Of a stretch of 64,000 bases of DNA, positions 57,279-64,000 are shown one piece after another. The stretch's first letter is position 1. Each line of letters starts with the position of its first letter. Source of the stretch: Falsiroseomonas sp050563525 (GTDB lineage Bacteria; Pseudomonadota; Alphaproteobacteria; Acetobacterales; Acetobacteraceae); contig NZ_JBNXUN010000007.1 in NCBI RefSeq assembly GCF_050563525.1, forward strand, positions 124,001 to 188,000. The letters run 5' to 3'. The position numbers and the translations under genes are program-made. Below the pieces are notes generated by a model, which did no database searches, was not told where the DNA came from, and saw only the letters and a program-made list of their open reading frames with translations.

Positions 57279-58144
57279 CACTCGGCCGGCTCCGGATGCA
57301 GCGGCTGTCGCCACGGCATGGGCGCCAGCCGCAGCAGCACGCCGGTCGCCACCAGCGCAACGGCAGCCATCGGCACCGTCACCAGCAGGAGCAGCGCCAG
57401 CAGCGGCCGGTTCGGCTGCGACGGCCGCAATTCCACCCGGGGGGCGGAGACGATGCGCGCCGCCACCGCCTCATCCGCTGCCACCACCAGCCCGACGCGC
57501 TGCTGCTGGGCCAGCATCTCGTAAAGGGACTGGCGCAGGTACAGGTCGGATTCACGGGCCAGCCGCAGTTCCAGCGCGGCGATGCGGCGCTGCGCCAACT
57601 CCTCCAGGTCCGCGCGCACCTTGGCCTCGGCGAAGCCGTGCAGGCGCCGCAGCATGTCCAGCGCCTGGTCGCGGTCGGGATGGGCGAGCGCCAGGGTCCA
57701 GGTGACGGCGCCCAGCGTCTGCGTCACCGCCAGGTTGCGCTCCAGCCAGAGGCCGGCGTCGTCGAGGTCGGCGGTGATGCGCCATGCCAGCGCCTCGCGC
57801 AGAAATCCGAACAGGCCCTCCGCCCGGCGTGCCGTCAGCCCCGCCAGCAGCGGCGTCGCCTCGGCCAGCATCGCCGCCGCCTCGGCGGATCGCAGGGCAC
57901 CCAGGTAGATCGCGAAGTTGCCGGTCGGCCGCGGGTCGAGCAGCCCGGAGAAGGCCGGGGAGGGCGAGAGCAGGGAGGAGGTGGCGATGCCCGTGGTCTC
58001 CGACGGCGCGACCAGCGCCTCCGCCACAAAGCTGCGCGGCAGGGACAGCAACAGCAGGAGTCCCGCGGTGAACAGGGTGGCCGCAAGCAAGACCACGCGC
58101 CAGCGGCGTCCCCAAAGCTGAGCGACGAGCATCTCCAGCGGCAT
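57278..58144 (-). CDS. Wzz/GumC-like chain-length determinant protein
   Basis: A 288-residue polysaccharide co-polymerase: N-terminal helix (RVVLLAATLFTAGLLLLLSL, ~16-35), a ~200-residue periplasmic helical domain with Glu/Arg-rich coiled stretch (EELAQRRIAALELRLARESD), and a second helix (LLALLLLVTVPMAAVALVAT). The expected Pro-rich segment before TM2 is SAPRVELRPSQPNRP. No cytoplasmic tyrosine-kinase domain, so it is of the short Wzz type. Confidence 0.8.
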   Translation of the reverse strand: MPLEMLVAQLWGRRWRVVLLAATLFTAGLLLLLSLPRSFVAEALVAPSETTGIATSSLLSPSPAFSGLLDPRPTGNFAIYLGALRSAEAAAMLAEATPLLAGLTARRAEGLFGFLREALAWRITADLDDAGLWLERNLAVTQTLGAVTWTLALAHPDRDQALDMLRRLHGFAEAKVRADLEELAQRRIAALELRLARESDLYLRQSLYEMLAQQQRVGLVVAADEAVAARIVSAPRVELRPSQPNRPLLALLLLVTVPMAAVALVATGVLLRLAPMPWRQPLHPEPAE

Positions 58145-58201
58145 GCACGGCCTCCCCAGGACCGCATGATGTTAAACAATTCCAACGAAATCAACCTGGG
58201 G

Positions 58202-60046
58202 TTATGAAGACAGCGTCACGCGCGTCACGATGGTCGAAACGCCGCTGCCGGCATCGATCCGCAATAGGGTCGCGCCGCGGATCTGCCCGTAGGCTTGGCT
58301 TTCCCAGCCACGCTCCAGCCCGAGCGTGAGCGGCGCACCCGATGGTTCGGCGAGGACCGCGACGCGGATGGTGCCATCGGTCACGCCGTCTGCCAGCAAT
58401 CGCCAGGGCCCGGACGGCAGCCTCCAGCACAGCGTGGCGCGGGCGAAGCGGCCGGACAGGCAATCCGTGACGGTCCAGCATCGCCCCGCCACCGCCACCT
58501 GCCGCGACTGGCCCGGCCCGGCCGCATCGCGCCGCGCCGCGCCATCCGGCAGCGGTGACAGAAGCGGCCAGCGGGCGAACAGGAAGCGGCCGAGGCGCGG
58601 CATCGGCTCTCGGCCATCGAACACCACGGCGTTATGCGCGGCGGCGGAGGCCAGGGCAGCCGGCCACCAAGGCTCGGGCGGGTTGTAGGACCCGGTGCCG
58701 GCATCGCGCAGGATGGCGCGCGGGCCATCGCGCAGGGTCAGGTGCAGCAGGTCCGACTGCGCCGGGCGAAATCGCAATCCGCCGCGGAGGTCATCGGTGC
58801 CGGTCCGCAGCACGGCGCTGGCGCCGGCCGCCGACCAGCCCATGCTGCCGGCGGACCGCCAGTGCGCAGGGCGGTCCAGCCGGCCCGCCGGCCCAGCCAG
58901 GCCAAGCCAGCCAGCGCCCGCATCTTGCGGCAGGTCCGCGCCACATCCGGCGAACAGCCGGGCGGCGCGTTCAACACTGCCGCGCGCATCGGCCGGGCCA
59001 TACAGGCCGAGATCGGCGAAGGCCGAGCCATCCTCCACCCCCAGATGCGGCGTCGAGCCGTCCTCCAACGCCACCAGCCGGTGCAGCCAGGCGGCCAGGG
59101 CAGCGGCGCGGTCGGTGAGTGGCTCCGGAAAGGCTGGCGCAGCGTGCCGTCGGCGCAGCACCTCCGCCACCGACAGCACATCGAGCGCCAGCCGCGCATA
59201 GCCCGGCGAGACCTGCGCGAAGCCGCCATCCGGCGCCACGAGCCGCGCCACCGCCGCCGCCAGCTGCCGCGCCGCCCGCGCCGCCACGCGTGCCTCGCCC
59301 AGCAGCAGCGCGCAGGCGAAGGCGCCGGCGGGCTCGGACAGGCTGTGGTTGTTGTCCTGCGCCGCGGCATAGGCGGGCGTCGCGGCGATACGGCGGGCGC
59401 ACAGCCGCAACAGGGCGCGGGCCGCCGGGGGAAGGGATCGGGGCGGGTCGCGGTCCGCGTCCAGCAGCGCCAGCGCCAGCGCAAGTGACAGCGCCCGCAG
59501 CGCCGCCTCCTGCCCGCAGGCCCAGGCCGGGCCGCGGAAGGCGGGGTTGGCGGCGCACCAGGCCTGCAGCCGGGCCTCGGCCCGGTCGAGATGGCCGCCG
59601 GCAGGGTCGAGGCGCGCCGCCTGCGCCAGCAGCAGGATGTCGGCGAAGCGGCTGGCCTCCCACACCGGGCGGACATCGCCCCGGGCGAACAGGTCCATCC
59701 CGAGCGCCGGCGCCAGTGGATCGTAGCGACCGTGCCAGTCTGGTCGTTCCGGCAGCGCCGCCGCCGCGGCCAGGACAGCGTCCGCCGCGCCGTCCGCCAG
59801 TGATGGTGCGGCAGGGGCGGACGCTGGCAGGAAGCGGCCGGCCAACGGATGCGTGCCCGCCAATGCCCACTGCGGCAGGCCGGCGGCAAGGCGTGTGCGG
59901 TGCAGCAGGATCAGGGCCACCGGGCGGGGACCCAGGCGCCAGGCCGCATCCAGCATCAGCCGCAGCCGCCGCGGGCTGGTGCCGCGCGGCGCCTTCGCGG
60001 GTGGGGCATCGGCGGGCTGATCCGGAAACGAGGGCGGCATGGTCAT
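58202..60046 (-). CDS. Heparinase II/III-like protein
   Basis: A 614-residue protein with an all-helical N-terminal toroid (YAAAQDNNHSLSEPAGAFAC, FAQVSPGYARLALDVLSVAE) and a C-terminal beta-sandwich (SDLLHLTLRDGPRAILRDAG, NAVVFDGREPM), the layout of heparinase II/III polysaccharide lyases. The N, H and Y in QDNNHSL and SPGYARL could be catalytic. Probably trims or releases the EPS made by this locus. Start MTMPPS at 60046 is preferred; the frame is open further upstream. Confidence 0.85.
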   Translation of the reverse strand: MTMPPSFPDQPADAPPAKAPRGTSPRRLRLMLDAAWRLGPRPVALILLHRTRLAAGLPQWALAGTHPLAGRFLPASAPAAPSLADGAADAVLAAAAALPERPDWHGRYDPLAPALGMDLFARGDVRPVWEASRFADILLLAQAARLDPAGGHLDRAEARLQAWCAANPAFRGPAWACGQEAALRALSLALALALLDADRDPPRSLPPAARALLRLCARRIAATPAYAAAQDNNHSLSEPAGAFACALLLGEARVAARAARQLAAAVARLVAPDGGFAQVSPGYARLALDVLSVAEVLRRRHAAPAFPEPLTDRAAALAAWLHRLVALEDGSTPHLGVEDGSAFADLGLYGPADARGSVERAARLFAGCGADLPQDAGAGWLGLAGPAGRLDRPAHWRSAGSMGWSAAGASAVLRTGTDDLRGGLRFRPAQSDLLHLTLRDGPRAILRDAGTGSYNPPEPWWPAALASAAAHNAVVFDGREPMPRLGRFLFARWPLLSPLPDGAARRDAAGPGQSRQVAVAGRCWTVTDCLSGRFARATLCWRLPSGPWRLLADGVTDGTIRVAVLAEPSGAPLTLGLERGWESQAYGQIRGATLLRIDAGSGVSTIVTRVTLSS

Positions 60047-60245
60047 GCGAAGCCACCTGTAGCCGTGAAGTTGGCCGGATGTCGCGCGACAAAACCTGAG
60101 GTTGATCCACCTGGGACGCGGTGGCGGGGCCTGCTGTCCAAGGGTCAGCAATGGCAAATTGGGCTGTTGCCAGAACGCCAATCGGCATGCCAACTTGCAT
60201 ACAGATGAGGACACAATACTGGATACCGTAGCCCCCGCCCTGTCG

Positions 60246-60944
60246 ATGGTCGCCTACAGCCGCATCCGCCACATGATCATGGAGGGGTTGCTGAAGCCGG
60301 GCGAAATGATCTCCGAGGGCCAGCTCGCGGAGCGGCTGGAGGTCAGCCGCACCCCGGTGCGCGAGGCGGTGCGGCGCCTGGGCGAGCAGGGGCTGATCCA
60401 GACGACGCCCCGTGGCCTGCGCATCTTCCGCCCGAGCGCGGAGGACGTCGCGGAGGTCTATTTCCTGCGTGCCGCCATCGAAGGCGCCATCGCCCGCACC
60501 GCGGCCGAACTGCTGTCACCGGCAGAGCTGGACCAGCTTCGCGGCTTCCACCGGGACAGCGAGAGGGCCGCCGCGAAGGGCGACATCGCCGAGCTGGTGG
60601 ACCTCAACGGACGCTTCCACGGCGTCCTCGCCGCCTCCTGCCGCAGCGCCCGGGCGACGGCGACGCTGGCCTCGCTGGAGCCGCTGGTCGCGTCCTACCG
60701 CCGGCTTTCGCTGTTGTCGCGCGACCACCAGCTGGGCTCCATCGCCGACCATGCGCGCCTGATCGACCTGCTGGCCGCCGCCGATGGCGAGGCGGCGGAA
60801 GCGCTGATGCGCGACCACATCGCCCGTGCCGGACGCCGGGTGGTGGAGGCCGCGCGCCAGATGGAGCCGGCGCAGGGTCCGGGCGAGCCGGACCACCTGC
60901 GCAACCTGGACATCCTGGCGGGACGCAAGAACCCGCCCGGCTGA
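60246..60944 (+). CDS. GntR/FCD-family transcriptional regulator
   Basis: A 232-residue FadR-type regulator: winged helix with LLKPGEMISEGQLAERLEVS and RTPVREAVRRLGEQGLIQTT, then an FCD ligand domain (helical, with LNGRFHGVLAASC and IADHARLIDLL). Probably controls the FAD oxidoreductase and transporter genes that follow. ATG at 60246 has no Shine-Dalgarno; a TTG at 60195 would add 17 residues. Divergent from the heparinase gene. Confidence 0.85.
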   Translation: MVAYSRIRHMIMEGLLKPGEMISEGQLAERLEVSRTPVREAVRRLGEQGLIQTTPRGLRIFRPSAEDVAEVYFLRAAIEGAIARTAAELLSPAELDQLRGFHRDSERAAAKGDIAELVDLNGRFHGVLAASCRSARATATLASLEPLVASYRRLSLLSRDHQLGSIADHARLIDLLAAADGEAAEALMRDHIARAGRRVVEAARQMEPAQGPGEPDHLRNLDILAGRKNPPG

Positions 60945-61010
60945 CGGCGGCGGATGCCGCCTGGACTGACGGCGGCGGATGCCGCCTGGACTGACGGCGG
61001 CGGATGCCGC
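60941..61010. repeat. 25-bp direct tandem repeat (2.8 copies)
   Basis: The unit CTGACGGCGGCGGATGCCGC followed by CTGGA occurs at 60941-60965 and 60966-60990, and a third copy lacking the last 5 bases at 60991-61010. Each copy contains GGCGGC-GGAT-GCCGCC, a 6-bp-stem hairpin. The array begins in the gntR stop codon and ends 8 nt before the SD of the next gene. Confidence 0.9.
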
Positions 61011-61028
61011 CGAATAGGAGGAAACTGC

Positions 61029-62390
61029 ATGAACGACCTGACCTATGACGTGGTGGTGGTGGGTGGCGGCGTCACCGGCGTCGCCGCCGGCATCGCCGCG
61101 GCGCGCACCGGCGCGAAGACCGTGGTGCTGGAACCGCGCCCCTTCGTCGGCGGCAACGCCACTACCGGTCTCTGCCTGCACAGCTTCCTGACCCGCGACC
61201 TGCGCCAGACCGTCTTCGGCATCGCGCAGGAGATGGTGGACCGCCTCATCGCCGTCGGCGCCGCGGTCGGCCACATTCCCTATGGCGGCTTCGTCAGCGC
61301 CGTCACGCCGGTGGATGGCGACTGGTTCCGCATCGTGGCGGCGGAGATGCTGTCGGAAGCCGGCGCCCAGGTCATCTACGGCGCCAGCGTGGTCGAGGTG
61401 GAGCGCAGCGGCGATGCCATCACAGGGCTGCGCACCGCCATGAAGGGCGGGCTGCGCATGGTGCGCGGCGCATCCTATGTCGACACCAGCGGCGACGCGG
61501 ACATCGCCGCCTTCGCCGGCTGCCCGACGCGCAAGGGCGAAGCCGGCACCGGCAAGATGCAGCCGGTCTCCATGCTCATGCACTTCCACAACGTCGATAC
61601 GAAAGTCATCGCCGCGACGCTGGGTGAGGTCGCGCCCGCCATGGCGACGCGGCCGGACCACCCGGAGCCGATCCCGGTCTATTTCAACGGCACCTTCAGC
61701 GCCTGGAACGACGTCATCGAGCGCGACGGCATCTTCCCGAACCGCGACCACAAGGTGTTCTTCAACACGGTCTGGCCGAACCGGGTGAACGTGAACACCT
61801 CCGCGGTCTTCGGCGTCGACGGCACCGACCCCCTGGCGATGTCACGCGCCATGCAGGACCTGACGCGGCAATGCGTCCGCGCCGGCAACTTCCTGAAGCA
61901 GCACGTGCCCGGCTTCGCGGATTCCTACTTCGTGCCGCAGGTCGTCGCCGGCGTGCGCGAATCGCGCAACATCGTCGGCCGCTACGAACTGTCGAAGGAG
62001 GATGTCCTGGAGGGCCGCAAGTTCGACGACACCGTCGGGCAGATCTGCTTCCCCGTGGACATCCACCATCCCGACACCGGCCAGGCCTATTTCGTCGACA
62101 TCGGCGACGACGGCGCCTTCGACGTGCCCTACCGCTCCTTGCTGCCGCAGGGCGTCGACAACCTCGTCGTCGCCGGGCGCTGCCTGTCCGCCACGCATTT
62201 CGCCCATGGCGCCACGCGCAACATGGCGCCCTGCCTGGTCACCGGGCAGGCGGCCGGGACCGCCGCCGCGATGGCCGCGAAGCGCAACGCGCCGCTCGCC
62301 GGCCTGGATGCCGGCGAGTTGCAGGCGAAGCTGGCGAAGGACGGCGCGTATCTCGGCCGCGCCTTCGAAAGGACCCACGCCGCCGCCTGA
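61029..62390 (+). CDS. FAD-dependent oxidoreductase
   Basis: A 453-residue FAD_oxidored-type flavoprotein: DVVVVGGGVTGVAAGIAAAR (dinucleotide fold), PRPFVGGNATTGLCLHSFLT, YVDTSGDADIAAFAG and the C-terminal FAD segment NLVVAGRCLSATHFAHGATR. AGGAGG lies 8 nt before the ATG. The family acts on a wide variety of small molecules, so the substrate is open. Paired with a TTT binding protein and GntR regulator, suggesting uptake and oxidation of one organic acid. Confidence 0.87.
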   Translation: MNDLTYDVVVVGGGVTGVAAGIAAARTGAKTVVLEPRPFVGGNATTGLCLHSFLTRDLRQTVFGIAQEMVDRLIAVGAAVGHIPYGGFVSAVTPVDGDWFRIVAAEMLSEAGAQVIYGASVVEVERSGDAITGLRTAMKGGLRMVRGASYVDTSGDADIAAFAGCPTRKGEAGTGKMQPVSMLMHFHNVDTKVIAATLGEVAPAMATRPDHPEPIPVYFNGTFSAWNDVIERDGIFPNRDHKVFFNTVWPNRVNVNTSAVFGVDGTDPLAMSRAMQDLTRQCVRAGNFLKQHVPGFADSYFVPQVVAGVRESRNIVGRYELSKEDVLEGRKFDDTVGQICFPVDIHHPDTGQAYFVDIGDDGAFDVPYRSLLPQGVDNLVVAGRCLSATHFAHGATRNMAPCLVTGQAAGTAAAMAAKRNAPLAGLDAGELQAKLAKDGAYLGRAFERTHAAA

Positions 62391-62423
62391 GATCCCCGTG
62401 ACTGCCAAAGGAGGAAACAAGAA

Positions 62424-63401
62424 ATGAATCGTCGCGCCCTGATCGCCCTGGGCGCCGGGGGCCTCGCGCTCCCGGCGCTGCGCAGTGTCCGTGCCAACGA
62501 ATCATGGCCGACCCGCAGCATCCGCCTGGTCGTACCCTTCCCGCCCGGCAGCGCCTCCGACACCCTGGCCCGCATCGTCGCGGCGCGGATGACGGAGGCC
62601 CTGGGCCAGCCGATGGTGGTGGAGAACCGGCCGGGAGCCGGCGGCACCATCGGCACGGATGCCGTGGCCAAGGCAGCCCCGGATGGCCACACGCTGCTGC
62701 TGGCGACGGCCGCCCATACGATCACGGCGGCGACCTATGCGAAGCTGCCGTTCGACGCCAAGGCGGATTTCAGCCCGATCACGCGGCTGATCGCGACGCC
62801 GCTCGTGCTCAGCGTGCATCCCTCGGTCGAGGCGCGCAACGTGCAGGAGCTGGTGGCGCTGGCCAGGCGCACGCCCGGCTCCATCAGCTTCGCCTCCTCC
62901 GGAAACGGCACCTCGCACCAGATGGCCAGCGAGTTCCTGAAGTCGCAGGCGCGGATCGACATCCAGCACGTCCCCTACCGCGGCAGCGCGCCGGCGCAAA
63001 CCGACCTGCTCGCCGGGCGGGTGCAGATGATGTTCGACAACATCGTGGCGGTGATGGGCCACCTGCGGGCCGACCGGCTGCGGCCGATCGCGGTCTCCAC
63101 CGCGGAACGCTCGCCCATCCTGCCGGATGTGCCGACCGTGGCGGAGCAGGGCTTCCCAGGGTTCGAGGTCTCCGCCTGGTTCGGCCTGATGGCGCCGAAG
63201 GGAACGCCGGCCGCGATCACGGAGCGGGTGGCCGCGCTGGCGCGCGAGGCGGTACGCGAGCCGACAATCGCCGCCCGGCTCGCTGCCGAAGGCGCATTCA
63301 TCGTGGCCGACAGCCCCGCGGAGTTCCAGCAGTTCCTGACAGCCGACTTCGCGAAGTGGGAAACGGTGGCGCGGGACGGCAACATCAGGCTCGGCGACTG
63401 A
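62424..63401 (+). CDS. Tripartite tricarboxylate transporter substrate-binding protein
   Basis: A 325-residue Bug/TctC-type periplasmic binding protein. An RR-containing signal peptide (MNRRALIALGAGGLALPAL), then RSIRLVVPFPPGSASDTLAR, MVVENRPGAGGTIGTDAVAK, and DVPTVAEQGFPGFEVSAWFG. Signature families use the pair VPFPPG and NRPGAGG for ligand binding. TctA/TctB membrane genes are not adjacent, as is common for orphan Bug proteins. 33 nt after the oxidoreductase. Confidence 0.93.
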   Translation: MNRRALIALGAGGLALPALRSVRANESWPTRSIRLVVPFPPGSASDTLARIVAARMTEALGQPMVVENRPGAGGTIGTDAVAKAAPDGHTLLLATAAHTITAATYAKLPFDAKADFSPITRLIATPLVLSVHPSVEARNVQELVALARRTPGSISFASSGNGTSHQMASEFLKSQARIDIQHVPYRGSAPAQTDLLAGRVQMMFDNIVAVMGHLRADRLRPIAVSTAERSPILPDVPTVAEQGFPGFEVSAWFGLMAPKGTPAAITERVAALAREAVREPTIAARLAAEGAFIVADSPAEFQQFLTADFAKWETVARDGNIRLGD

Positions 63402-63410
63402 CCGGGCCAG

Positions 63411-63433
63411 GCCCGGCGGGACATCCGCCGGGC
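63411..63433 (+). terminator. Stem-loop after the TTT-binding-protein gene
   Basis: A perfect 9-bp inverted repeat, GCCCGGCGG-GACAT-CCGCCGGGC, 9 nt after the stop. T-rich sequence appears only ~18 nt later, so it may be a weak intrinsic or Rho-assisted terminator separating this unit from the export gene. Confidence 0.55.
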
Positions 63434-63517
63434 ATTCGCCTGGCTCCAGGTTCTTTACCAATGATATTGAAATGACCAGACATGAAGCTCGGCCGCGTGT
63501 TATATGCAGGCTGAACA

Positions 63518-64000
63518 ATGTCGCAGAAAATCATCCCAGGGTTGTGGGTCCGCAGCCTCGCCGGCGCCCTCCTCGCGCTCATCACGGTGGCTCCGGGCTT
63601 CGCCCAGTTGCCCGTCGGCGTGTCCGACGGCTCCGCCCTGGCGCCGCCGGCGCTGCCCGGTCTGTTGCCCAACGGCCTGGCCGTTCCCAACCTGTCGCCC
63701 GAAGCGCAGCAGGACATCCTGCAGCGCCTGCGCGACGCGGCCACCGGACGCACCCCGCCACTCGGCGGCCCGCTGCCCGCGCCCAGCGCGCCGGCCGCGC
63801 AGCCCCAGGGCACGCCGCCGCAGGTCCTCTCGACGCAGGCCTATCCAGCCCTGCGTGGCCCGCCCTCCGCCGCCGCGGACGAGCCGCTGTCGCATACCGA
63901 GGCGTTCTTCGCCGCGCGCCTCGGCCTGGCGCTGCGGCAGTTCGGCTATGACAGCTTCAGCGCCGGCGCCCGCCCGCCGCCGCTGATCGGCGCGCTGCCG
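63518..64000 (+). CDS. Wza-like polysaccharide export protein (N-terminal part)
   Basis: The first 161 codons of a gene running off the right edge. Signal peptide (LAGALLALITVAPGFAQ), a long Pro/Ala-rich linker, and EAFFAARLGLALRQFGYDSF, a phrase I associate with SLBB/polysaccharide export outer-membrane proteins just before their export domain. It reads through the end of the window. Together with the minus-strand EPS genes it suggests a Wzx/Wzy-type EPS locus whose export half lies right of the window. Confidence 0.65.
   Translation, partial: MSQKIIPGLWVRSLAGALLALITVAPGFAQLPVGVSDGSALAPPALPGLLPNGLAVPNLSPEAQQDILQRLRDAATGRTPPLGGPLPAPSAPAAQPQGTPPQVLSTQAYPALRGPPSAAADEPLSHTEAFFAARLGLALRQFGYDSFSAGARPPPLIGALP

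Noticed and set aside
1..64000. tRNA, rRNA, CRISPR arrays, insertion sequences or integrases
   Set aside because: No cloverleaf, spacer-repeat array, transposase or integrase-like translation was seen on reading through the window.

Overview
GC-rich alphaproteobacterial DNA that carries most of a photosynthesis gene cluster (PGC). It encodes a type-II (purple bacterial) reaction-centre system and bacteriochlorophyll a enzymes. The Mg-protoporphyrin ester cyclase is the oxygen-dependent AcsF and no BchE is seen. This suggests an aerobic anoxygenic phototroph or purple non-sulfur bacterium; an Acetobacteraceae/Rhodospirillales member (Roseomonas-like) is my best guess, by inference only. No tRNA, rRNA, CRISPR array or transposase was found, and no gene-free stretch exceeds about 300 bases.

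1-4.6 kb (minus strand): crtE-crtF-bchC-bchX-bchY, the classic carotenoid/chlorin-reductase superoperon, running off the left edge towards the expected bchZ and puf genes. Tandem PpsR-type operators lie in front of crtE and bchC. A divergent DUF2189 membrane protein gene (4.6-5.4 kb, plus) separates it from the second block.

5.4-25.7 kb (minus strand): one ~20 kb run read right to left, bchF-N-B-H-L-M, lhaA, puhA-B-C, a small unknown gene, acsF, puhE, hemA, bchI-D-O, crtB. Start/stop overlaps are common (mostly 4 nt). Products run from 5-aminolevulinate to bacteriochlorophyllide, plus the reaction-centre H subunit, its assembly factors and phytoene synthase. Phytoene desaturase (crtI) and other carotenoid genes are not in the window.

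25.9-32.9 kb (plus strand): aerR and ppsR (redox/light regulators), bchG, a PucC-family transporter, bchP and hemC. The bchF-aerR intergenic region holds PpsR-like and FNR-like sites.

33-37.8 kb (plus): a Fur-box-preceded run of nitroreductase, VOC, ThiF/MoeB and DsrE genes, then an SH3 envelope protein, a three-subunit nitrile hydratase/thiocyanate hydrolase-like enzyme with split beta chain, and DoxX. 37.8-46.2 kb: catabolic genes, namely a minus-strand operon (NicX-like dioxygenase, hydrolase, acyl-CoA dehydrogenase, acyl-CoA ligase) with a divergent MarR regulator, then a threonate dehydrogenase-like protein, a metallophosphoesterase, a YciI protein and a beta-keto acid cleavage enzyme. 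46.2-51.7 kb: an outer-membrane protein, a periplasmic serine protease, and a copA-cueR-copZ copper operon with a CueR-type promoter.

51.6-64 kb: an exopolysaccharide locus (two glycosyltransferases, sugar aminotransferase, priming sugar transferase, Wzy-like polymerase, Wzz-like protein, heparinase II/III-like protein on the minus strand; a Wza-like export protein starting at the right edge). A GntR regulator, FAD oxidoreductase and tripartite-transport binding protein sit inside it, with a 25-bp tandem repeat between the first two.
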